NCBI GenBank assembly: GCA_013398615.1
Contig: VZSR01000514.1
Coordinates: forward strand, 8,551,316-8,615,315
DNA length: 64,000 nucleotides
Source of the DNA: Brachypodius melanocephalos
Taxonomy: Eukaryota; Chordata; Aves; Passeriformes; Pycnonotidae
Reading direction: 5' to 3'
The notes under the pieces are model-generated. The model saw only the letters and a program-made list of their open reading frames with translations, searched no databases and had not been told where the DNA came from. Made by a program: the position numbers and the translations under genes. Positions 12,801-20,300 of the stretch are shown piece by piece; the first letter of the stretch is position 1; the number at the start of each line of letters is the position of its first letter.

Positions 12801-15800
12801 TTTTTGTATGGAATGACATATCTCAGGACGGACACTCATAGGCCAAACCCAAAGAATCTAAAGGAATAAATATGCAAATAATTACAGCTACAAATTTTAT
12901 GAAACAAATTTGGTCCGTTTTTGAGCACAGTAACAAGAGTTTATTTTTATATCTTTGGTAATTTACTGACAACGCCATTTCCTACTTGCAAATGCACCAT
13001 CCACATAAGAAAAAAAATCATATTCTGGGCCTGAGACACAGAATACAAGGCTCCAACTCCTTCCCACTGCAATTCCAGATTTTTGAGGCTGAACAGATCA
13101 AAATCCAGGCCTTTCTGTCATTGCTGAGTGATCTCACCTTGCATCAGAAAGCTGTCCTTCACACATGAACAATCTCTTGGAATGCTGCTGGAGAAGGGTA
13201 ACTAACAGCTTTGGACTTCCAGAGAGAGTCTTTAACGGCTAAATTTCCAGGTTACTGTCTTTCAAACAGCTTGTGCTGAAGCTAAAATAAAGCCCCAAAA
13301 GTTCTATTCCCTCCCTCCAACCCCTGGCTATGGAAAATTGAAGCCTTGCTGGATGCACACTGGAATCAGTCATGATTACTCACCAAGGGAAGAGTTACAG
13401 GCATGAAAGCTAAAAAGAAAGAAAACTTCATTTCAGTAAAAATAACATCTGTGAGTGCAGATGGATGGTCCTGAGCAGAAAATTCCCCTAACTTCCCCTG
13501 TCTATCTCCATCTCCAAGTAAAACATTGCTCACAAACCCCAGCACCACCATTAACTTCAACCCTAAGCTTTATCTCTCACTCCTCGCTCAAGAAGCCACA
13601 AACCCTGCTCAGATTTCACAGCCAAAAGGAGCCGTCATGAGCTCCACTCAGCAGGGCTGCTTGGAAACCAAATAACTGAGCACAGGTTCAGCTCTCTGTT
13701 CAAAAAGAGAGGTATTCAAAAAGCTGCCACAGGTGTGAGTGGCCACAGGAGATAATGAGTATGGTTATATCTGATTAACAACCTGTGCTGCCTAAACAAC
13801 ACCCCAAGCACGCTTGATCTGTCACCACAAAGGAAATTCATCCAGCAGCCACAGCCATCAAGGGAAAAACTTAAATTACAGCAGACTGTTAAATGTGGAG
13901 GGATTTGGGAACGCATTCAGCAGCAACAAGAAGCAGACACTAATCAGAGTGCTTCCATCTAGATGAGCAAATTATCCCAGGGAGAAATTCCTCCACAGGA
14001 CCATAGGAATAAATAAATCAATCTCCAACACATATAACAATGCAACTAATAGAAAAGTCTGCTTGCTTTTCTCTGTGAAGAAGAGTGTCACTGTGGTATC
14101 ACAGCAGCTATTTACCATGAGCTATTCCCCCTGATGCTTCAGTCACACATAAAATTTCACTTCAGTGAACCTACCTGGAGGTCTAAACAAAACAGGAATT
14201 ATCTTGTCTGTATCAGGATGTACACTGGACTTAAAAAGAAAAAAAAAAAAAAAAAAGGCAAATTGGAACATCTTTGCCATACTTGAATAAGGAAGAAAAA
14301 AAATCATCTAAATATTTTGTAAACTTACCAGGCTTAGCAAGAAGGCTTGTTTGGTCTACAACAGTTGGAAAATAAGGTTAGTAATTAAATTTCAGAAGAG
14401 GCTGGGTAAAATCTCATTTCTAAATTTATTCTATGTCTTTTTCTAATCACTTCCTTTTATACGAAGAGCATATATTTATGTATCTCTTTAATTATATTTT
14501 CCCCTAAAACTGTTCTCCATATATACTCCCTGTTGAATATAAAGCACTCACATCCCATGGGCTGTGTAACAGCACCAAAGCACACACTAGGGCAGAACAG
14601 TATGTTAATTTGTAAAAGTTAAAACTAGTAGGTATTTTAAAACATAAAATAACAATTAAGTATGGCAAAACACTTATGTTAAGTCTTTAACTGCAGTCCA
14701 ACATACCTGATCATTCTGTATGGGCTCACTTAGGGTCTTCTCATTGGTTTGTATCAATAACCTGGTCCTTTTTATTTCATTCTGCATTTAAGAAAAAAAA
14801 AAAAACAAAAACAAAAAACCAAAAACAAAAACAAAACAAAAAAAAAAACAAACAAAAAAAAACAAAACCCCCTCAGATTTCAATATTCTGCATGCAATAT
14901 ATCAGCTACAGAACACTGCAAATACAAACTTAGAAGCTAATGATGCACCTGTTCCTTACCTGAGCAGGAAAAGCAAGAACACACCGGGACACAATGAATT
15001 CACAATCACAGAAACTTTTAAACTCTTGGGATAATTCAGCTGCTGGCACAGCAGCCACGGTCTGAGCAGGGCTGCTGAGATGGTTGTGCCTAGAAATGTC
15101 CCTTGGTTGATGCAATCAGACAGAGAAGTGCATACACGTGTATTTCTGTCCATGGTAGAATTGTGGAAAGCTTCGGATTGGAAGCGACCTTAAAGTCCAC
15201 CCAGTGCCACCTCTGCCATGGCAGGGACACCCTCCACCGTCCCAGGCTGCTCCAAGCCCCGTCCAAGATCCCTGGCCTTGGACACTTCCAGGGATGCAGG
15301 GGCAGCCACAGGTTCTCCGTGCACCCTGTGCCAGGGCCTCCCCACCCGCACAGGGAAGGATTCCTTTCTGCTGTATCCTCTAAACCTCCTGTCTGTCAGT
15401 TTAAAGCCATTCTCCCTCGTCCTATCACTCCGTGACCTTGTCCAAAGCAGCTCCCCAGCTCTCTTGCAGCCCCTGTAGGCACCGGAACATTCCATTCACT
15501 GCTTCATTCCTCATGTATTTCCTTTTCCTCAGCAGCCCTGCAGTGACCCGGTTTCTCAGCCCGGCAAAGCCACAATCCCTGAGGTCTCTCGCTCATCTCC
15601 ACCCTCCCTGCGCGGTACTCACGGAGGACTTGAGCAGCAGCAGCGGATCCAAGGCGTCCGCCCAGAGCAGAAACCTCTGCAAGAAAGACTAAGGGAGACA
15701 CGTTTGAGAGAGACGAGGCGTTATTCCGGACCTTCCCTAAACACGACCCGTCCTCACGTCCCCACAGCCCCGCACTCCGCACCTGCCCCTCCGCCCTCCA

Positions 15801-15821
15801 CAGCCGCAGGTTGGCGTCCAT
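6789..15821 (-). CDS. SFXN4: Sideroflexin-4, complete coding region, 14 exons
   Basis: Minus-strand gene for SFXN4, a multi-pass mitochondrial inner-membrane protein of the sideroflexin family. Family knowledge links SFXN4 to complex I assembly, iron-sulphur biogenesis and haem/iron balance. Coding exons in transcript order are 15783-15821, 15623-15688, 14707-14781, 14329-14355, 14175-14229, 13384-13409, 11939-11989, 11788-11853, 11606-11674, 10222-10312, 10031-10146, 9231-9316, 8024-8138 and 6789-6866. They sum to 960 nt, or 319 codons plus a TAG stop, with every intron GT-AG and the frame unbroken. Landmarks are the HPDT motif at residues 73-76, LFRPPAFMP at 83-91, hydrophobic segments near 144-162, 182-199, 235-254 and 269-290, and a C terminus ending YNRGI. 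The human protein is about 18 residues longer at its N terminus. The ATG at 15821 is chosen because it opens the frame matching the human NVRFW region. Confidence 0.92.
7023..7045. repeat. Poly(T)23 tract
   Basis: An uninterrupted T homopolymer of about 23 bases in SFXN4 intron 13 (poly(A) on the gene's strand). Likely length-variable. Confidence 0.9.
7131..7200 (-). repeat. CR1 LINE 3' end fragment
   Basis: Plus-strand AGAATCACAGAATTGTTTAG followed by GTGTGAAAAGACCTTTAGGATCACCAAATCCAG is a diverged reverse-complement CR1 terminus. About 70 bp, within SFXN4 intron 13. Confidence 0.7.
8024..8138 (-). CDS. SFXN4: SFXN4 coding exon 13 (residues 257-294)
   Basis: One hundred fifteen bases that complete the split Arg. 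It begins ARLVKNPRALGPARMFVI and includes a last hydrophobic helix ending LPVSFSMFPQCGE. The acceptor is CTTGGACAG and the donor is GTAAGT. Confidence 0.92.
9231..9316 (-). CDS. SFXN4: SFXN4 coding exon 12 (residues 228-256)
   Basis: Eighty-six bases. Encodes AVKETALSRAVLFGTTFFLP followed by EVLMYCMQ and two bases of a split Arg codon. Human equivalent: AVRETLASRIVLFGTS. It includes a hydrophobic helix. The acceptor is TCCCTGAAG and the donor is GTGAGA. Confidence 0.92.
10031..10146 (-). CDS. SFXN4: SFXN4 coding exon 11 (residues 189-227)
   Basis: One hundred sixteen bases completing the split Gly. It includes NGIEVMDRNGKVIGVSKKAG, the charged matrix-side loop conserved across sideroflexins (human KGIAVMDKEGNVLG). 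The acceptor is AACCCTGCAG and the donor is GTAGGT. Confidence 0.92.
10222..10312 (-). CDS. SFXN4: SFXN4 coding exon 10 (residues 159-188)
   Basis: Ninety-one bases ending in phase 1. Encodes ALPLTFVNRYALKSSL followed by MQLVVKKLLPAPLF, the match to human VIPQFVQMKYGL...RLLPVIF. The acceptor is TGCCTTAG and the donor is GTGAGT. Confidence 0.9.
11606..11674 (-). CDS. SFXN4: SFXN4 coding exon 9 (residues 136-158)
   Basis: Sixty-nine bases encoding QILLGLGAVSYAACIG at its end, a hydrophobic segment. The donor is read as GGT|GTAAGT, because the next exon starts in phase 0. Cutting two bases earlier at G|GTGTAA would break the frame. Confidence 0.88.
11788..11853 (-). CDS. SFXN4: SFXN4 coding exon 8 (residues 114-135)
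   Basis: Sixty-six bases, phase 0. Encodes FVFHAYTTAFTLVNGNG followed by TPKAE. This is the counterpart of the asparagine-rich loop (NYTNR in other sideroflexins, NSINGN in human SFXN4). The acceptor is TTTCTGCAG and the donor is GTGAGT. Confidence 0.9.
11939..11989 (-). CDS. SFXN4: SFXN4 coding exon 7 (residues 97-113)
   Basis: Fifty-one bases, phase 0. Encodes VIVSSVQHQARLAFFSQ, corresponding to the human VFLSMTPLKGIKSVILPQ stretch with one residue fewer. The acceptor is TTCCTCTTAG and the donor is GTAATT, which is weak at its last positions. Confidence 0.85.
13384..13409 (-). CDS. SFXN4: SFXN4 coding micro-exon 6 (residues 88-96)
   Basis: Twenty-six bases that complete the split Ala codon and encode AFMPVTLPL, matching human AFLPFMAPT. 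The acceptor is CTTTTTAG and the donor is GTGAGT. Confidence 0.88.
14175..14229 (-). CDS. SFXN4: SFXN4 coding exon 5 (HPDT motif)
   Basis: Fifty-five bases, ending in phase 1. Encodes SSVHPDTDKIIPVLFRPP. This carries the sideroflexin HPDT signature and the LFRP turn that leads into the first hydrophobic segment. The acceptor is CTTTTTAAG and the donor is GTAGGT. Confidence 0.92.
14329..14355 (-). CDS. SFXN4: SFXN4 coding micro-exon 4 (residues 61-69)
   Basis: Only 27 bases, phase 0, encoding TKQAFLLSL. The acceptor is TGTTGTAG and the donor is GTAAGT. It fills the place of the human segment before VHPD. Its size makes it easy for gene finders to miss, but it keeps the frame and joins cleanly to exon 5. 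Confidence 0.82.
14707..14781 (-). CDS. SFXN4: SFXN4 coding exon 3 (residues 36-60)
   Basis: Seventy-five bases, phase 0. The frame includes RTRLLIQTNEKTLSEP and ends QNDQ, paralleling the human SRQLLCTNE...ADQ. The acceptor AAATGCAG lies beside the long A-rich tract (T-rich on this strand), which supplies its pyrimidine tract. The donor is GTATGT. Confidence 0.88.
14793..14868. repeat. A-rich (CAAAA)n low-complexity tract
   Basis: About 75 bases of A with interspersed C, such as AAAAACAAAAACAAAACAAA. It lies directly upstream of SFXN4 exon 3 on the transcribed strand, where it reads as a T-rich pyrimidine tract before the 3' splice site. Confidence 0.9.
15153..15480 (-). repeat. CR1 LINE 3' end, about 330 bp
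   Basis: Reverse-orientation CR1. On the plus strand it starts at a degenerate GTAGAATTGTGGAAAGCTTC, runs through GGAAGCGACCTTAAAGTCCA, CCATGGCAGGGACACC and AGTTTAAAGCCATTCTCCCT, and ends near TTGCAGCCCCTGTAGGCACC. It sits in SFXN4 intron 2, about 140 bp from exon 2. The antisense open frames here derive from it. Confidence 0.9.
15623..15688 (-). CDS. SFXN4: SFXN4 coding exon 2 (residues 14-35)
   Basis: Sixty-six bases, phase 0 on both sides. Encodes SFLQRFLLWADALDPLLLL and then KSS, matching the human SFIRRFLQW...LDP region. The acceptor is CTCCCTTAG and the donor is GTGAGT. A second AG 12 nt inside (TTGCAG) could be used as an alternative acceptor that removes four residues. Confidence 0.88.
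15783..15821 (-). CDS. SFXN4: SFXN4 coding exon 1 (residues 1-13)
   Basis: Begins CTCCATGGAC and encodes MDANLRLWRAEGQ. The donor is CAG|GTGCGG. It aligns with the human NVRFWITERQ stretch. Human SFXN4 has extra N-terminal residues that are not visible here as an in-frame upstream ATG. A different-frame upstream ATG at 15943 would overlap this start if transcription begins that far out. Confidence 0.85.
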
Positions 15822-15944
15822 GGAGCCGCGGCACCGGAAGCGCGGCCGGGCCCGGTCCGCTGCCGCACGCTCCGCCCGGGCGCGGAGCCGCCGCGCCGGG
15901 GCCCCGGCTGAGGGCAGCGCAGCGCCCTGGAGAGAGACCTCATA

Positions 15945-16023
15945 GCCTTTTCCCTTTCCAGCGGCTTCCCCCGGGAAAGGAAGACCCTACGGCCTTTTCC
16001 CTTTCCAGCGGCTCCCCCCGGGA
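15945..16023. repeat. Tandem duplication, 47-bp unit, about 1.7 copies
   Basis: GCCTTTTCCCTTTCCAGCGG followed by CT(T/C)CCCCCGGGA occurs at 15945 and again 47 bp later at 15992, with one substitution in the shared 32-bp stretch. It lies upstream of SFXN4. Confidence 0.85.
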
Positions 16024-16157
16024 TGGCAGAGCCAAGGAGCCTGGCTGCGGAGAAACCCCCGCGTCCCCCGCGGAACAGCGGAGGGAGGAGAAGGCCGTGT
16101 CAGGTGAAGGTCAGGGTGTCGCGGCCCCCCAGGCACAAACCGGCCACACGAGGGGTA

Positions 16158-16252
16158 TTGGGAACAAATCCACGATTAAATACCAGGATTTTTGGATAAC
16201 AATTCCACGGTTAAATACCAGGGTTATTGGGAACAATTCCACGGTTTTATTT
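16158..16252. repeat. Tandem repeat, 34-35 bp unit, about 2.7 copies
   Basis: Three successive units share the pattern TTGG-AACAA-TCCACG-TTAAATACCAGG. Units start near 16158, 16192 and 16227, and the last is partial and diverged. It lies between the SFXN4 CpG region and the PRDX3 3' UTR. Confidence 0.85.
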
Positions 16253-16619
16253 CACCAAACAACCAAACACCGGGACTGAAAAGAGTTGCACGCAGTGGAA
16301 CTTGGAGCATCAGCAGGCACGGCACCACTTCAGTCTCATTTTTTAATCCTTTGTTACATTGGAGCATTGATCCCCATTATAAAGCTAACTTAGGACTCGG
16401 CCACCTTGCGCTTCTCTGCTCAGAGGGGCAGAAGATGAAAAATAAAACCCACTGAGTGTTGTATTGATCTATGCAGCCCCCGCAGGACGTGTTCCCCACT
16501 TGAACCCCACAAAGGTGCAGGACAGAGCTGCCGAGGCAGCGAACACATCCCACTCCTGCAAATCAGAGAAACGGGGCATAGGGGGAAAGGGAAAGAAAAG
16601 CAAAGCACACCTGCTGCCA

Positions 16620-17325
16620 GGCCACGTTCAGATTATTTTATTATAGCTAGAGAGATGCTACATCAGTTTCAAGCAGTACAAGAGTCAAGCAAATTCAAGT
16701 GAAAGAAAACTTGCCATGAAGCTCCAGTAAGTGCACTGGGGGGTTCAAATTTTTGCCATGTCCCAAACAAAATTAAAGTTCATGCTTGTTAGTGCTCCTT
16801 AGTAGCTGGACTTTTTTTTTAAATGGCACATATTTACATTCATTCCAAGTTTTAGTGCATTTACACACAAAACCAATGCTTTTTTAAATTACTTCTACTT
16901 GTTACATTCATCTCTTCCTCTACAAAATTCATTACAAACAAACCATGTATCAAAATTCTATCCTTGTTTGTTTCAGGGGTTTTTTTTGGCAGAATTTTAT
17001 GTTGTGTGAGAAAATTAAATGCAGGACGTTTTCTGGTCCAAAACTAGTTAAAGAAAGAGGGAAAAGCCAGTGGAAAGCAACTGTAACTTGTGTACTCATC
17101 ACATTTAGAAATCCATGAAACTGAAGTTGCAGAAGATGGGGAAAGCCTTAGTTTTACCCTTTCTAAAGCAAGACAAGGGAGTCAGTAAACATTTCAGCAT
17201 TTAATTTCTTCTTAAACATGAGAAAATGAGAGCTTTTATTTTTATTATTAATTTTTACAATCATAGCTGTTTTCCTAATGTCTTCAGTGGACAGAACTAA
17301 GAGTTTTGTCCACATATGTGAATGT
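16620..17325 (-). other. PRDX3: PRDX3 3' UTR (end inferred)
   Basis: Sequence 3' of the PRDX3 stop codon on the minus strand. A canonical AATAAA on that strand lies at 16637-16642 (TTTATT on plus), which would end the transcript near 16620 and give a UTR of about 700 bases. Several TTTATT hexamers near 17237 could serve as a proximal poly(A) site. Confidence 0.5.
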
Positions 17326-17379
17326 TTATTTATGCACTTTTTCAAAATATTCTTTGGAACCTTCTGGGCTTGGTTTGAT
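17326..17379 (-). CDS. PRDX3: PRDX3 final coding exon 7 (YF helix)
   Basis: Fifty-four bases including TAA. Encodes IKPSPEGSKEYFEKVHK, with the C-terminal YF motif that packs over the active site. Human ends EYFQKVNQ. The acceptor is TTCTTGACAG. Confidence 0.95.
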   Translation of the reverse strand: MKPSPEGSKEYFEKVHK

Positions 17380-20300
17380 CTGTCAAGAAAAGAAAGTTTA
17401 GGTATTACTTGGTATGGGTATGATAAAAAAATTACAGATTTGACAGTTTATCCAAGAAAATCCATGCATACTTTATAAAAACAGTAATCTATTTCTGTTT
17501 CTGCACTTGGTTTAAAGACAGAAGTCTAGATTATGTACAACTCCCACTTGAAAATTTTCAGTATAAACCATATTTTTCCTGTTAAATTATCACGCATTAA
17601 ATAAGTAAAAATCTGAACTCAGTTAATGGAGAGTCCAAGTCAAATTTGGAGTTTTGAACACAATTTGCATCTCCTAAGAGGAAACCATTAACTTTCTTCA
17701 CAGAAATCCCACCCTTAGACAAACAGACTAAATCGGCCCAACCCATAAAAGCTTTGTGTTTACAGATTCAGTCAAGCCCCTCCCATGCGAGTGGATCCCA
17801 GCCCTTCAGACGAGGCCCAGCAGGCCAGTGCCTATCTTTAGGAGGGTTATATTTAGCACTGAGCAGCTCTCACCGTTGGGGAGTCTGGAGTCCAGTTAGC
17901 AGGGCACACCTCTCCGTGTGTCTCCACGAACTGGAAGGCCTTCACCAGGCGCAGAGTCTCCTCCACGCTGCGCCCCACGGGCAGGTCGTTGATGCTCAGG
18001 TGCTTGACCACCCCGTTTGGGTCAATGATGAACAGACCTCTGCAATGGAGCTGGAGGTTAGGGAAGGCAAATCACTTTCCAAGGACAAACACAAGGAATT
18101 GGATGCACAATTTCAGCCAGGTGGTTATAGGCACCAGTTGGGAGCGGAACTACAGCATTTGGTGTCTTTGTTAGCAAAGTGATCCACTGCTATGGTACTG
18201 TGAAATTAGAGAGTAGGCATAGAGACTATTCAATCCAGGCAGACAGAGCAAAGGGGAAACTCCATGTTCCACCTGTACTTCAATACTGAAAGCTGGCACC
18301 CTGCCTACGTCTTTTTGGTCAAATCTGTAGGTACTGAGTGAAAAGCTGCTTGTGCATTATGCTACTAAATTAATTCCTGTTGCATACAAGTATTTGTGAA
18401 AACTGAAGTCCCAGTCTTACCTTACTAATTAACTTAATCTGTCAGTAAACAAATGTCAAAAGTTCCTGATCCAAAGAGATCAGGAATTGAAGGTCTCTAG
18501 AAGATTCCTACCCATTCCACTGTTTCTCAGTGACTACTATGGAAAAAAATTATCAGAAACTGCCCTTCTATGCTGCTCTTTTTCCTTATTGACATGGAGT
18601 TCTCCCCCTCTCTCACAGCAGAAGAGCTGGCTTTTCCCTCACACATTTTCAGAGAGGCCTGGAGCCATTCTCAGCTCCATGGCCAAAATGTGCCCTTTTC
18701 CTAGGGTGAGATCCAGCCATCCTGCAGCAGAAGACATCTCACAGTCTTCACCTGATGCCATTTCCTCACAGGAGGGGACAGTGTGCCTTGTGTTGGTTAG
18801 GCTGGGTTGTGTCACAGCACAGCTGCCTGCAGTCAAGCCTTACCTCAGTGCTATGCCAGGTCCTTCCAGCAGCACCCCATAATCACGAGAGATCTGTTTT
18901 GTGAGGTCTGACAGAACTGGAATATTCATTTTGCCCAAACCGCCGCTCTAGAGAACAGAGTAAGATGCCCCAAGTTACAAAAAGCTCCACAGGATCATCC
19001 TTCCTGAGCTGTTGGAGTCCATGTTCCTGAGGGCACAGTAACATCAAAACACAACCACAGCATCTGCTCCACAAAAGTGTGTGCAGTGTTGCTTGTGTTT
19101 GTTTTGTTTGTTTGTTTTAGTCAGGAACAGTTTGTTTCTTTAGAGAGCGTAAATTTCTTTTCCACTGAGCATTTTAGGATTGCTTATTTTGGTGGTAAGA
19201 GGCTACCAATGGCAACAGCCATAAATTTCCAGAAAAACTTTCTTTGTACCCTGTTCAGTAGTTTTGAACAGAAAAATTTCTGCTGCATATTTAAGTGTTC
19301 AGAATTAAATAGGATGAACATGGTTGGGAGGGAAGGGAAACAACCTGTGAACAAACAAATTTTGGAGCACATATCTGATTAGGAACAACTGAGGGAGCTG
19401 AGGACATTTAGCCTGGAGAAAAGGAGGCTTGGGTGACCTTATCACTGTCTACAACTGCTCAGAAGTAGGTGTAACCAGGTGGGGGTGAGCCTCTTCTCCC
19501 AGGTAACAAAGGACAGGACAAGAAGAAATGGTGTCAAATTGCACCAGGGGACATTTATATCAAATATTATCAAAAATTTCTTCACAGAAAGGATTGTCAG
19601 GCGCTGAAAAAGGCTTCCCAGGGAAATATACATATGGATGTGGCATTTGAGGACACGGTTAATGGTGACCATGGTGATGGTGGTGGTGAGTTGGACTTCA
19701 TTATCCTAGAGGTCTTTTCCAATCTTAACGATTCTATGATTTCAAACACAATGCTCCTACCAGTACACTAAGTATGTCAGAGTTCTGCTGCTCTATTCAG
19801 TGCACTTTTATTCCTTTGGTTTTACCTCCCACTAATCAATTTAAATACTATTGGAAGAGTTAAACACGATTTCTTTCAGTTTTGCCACATACTGAGACTG
19901 CAAAGGAGATAAGCTCTCTAACCTTGAAACAAGGCTGGAGTTTGTTAGCTTTGCTATTCTTGGCATCATCAGTGAATCACTGTGTAATCTCAGCCACTCA
20001 GACCCTGATCTTGCAAACACTTGTCTGCAACAGAGTTCCCTACACAGAGCTTTGAGCACAGATGGCAGAGAAACCAAGTCTTCAGCTTCTCTGGGTGTCA
20101 GTTTCCTGCCTGTGCCACCATGGAATTCTTTCCACCCTCTGCAGGGTGTTTTGAGTTGGGCTCAATGATCCTTGTGGGTCCTTTCCAACTCAGAACAGTC
20201 TGTGCATCTGTAAAATATTATGTGCACAACTGACATACCCTGAACACCTTTGGGATAAAGCTGTGAAATCAGGCCACGGTCACGTTGATGAGCTTTGAAC

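Larger units (their letters stand above)
15740..16140 (-). promoter_or_regulatory. SFXN4: SFXN4 CpG-rich promoter region
   Basis: GC- and CpG-dense sequence around and upstream of the SFXN4 ATG at 15821. An ETS/GABP-type motif ACCGGAAG lies at 15833-15840, only 12-19 bases upstream of the ATG, which suggests a start site close to the coding region. No TATA box is evident. The transcription start is not determined. Confidence 0.65.

Noticed and set aside
14960..15042. Extra SFXN4 exon in intron 2 with a strong donor (CAG|GTAAGG)
   Set aside because: Possible lengths of 80 or 83 nt break the frame, the acceptor has a poor pyrimidine tract, and exon 2 joins exon 3 directly with human-like sequence.
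15504..15821. 105-codon minus-strand frame starting at the SFXN4 ATG as a single-exon protein
   Set aside because: Only the first 13 codons are SFXN4. The rest reads through the donor at 15783 into intron 1.
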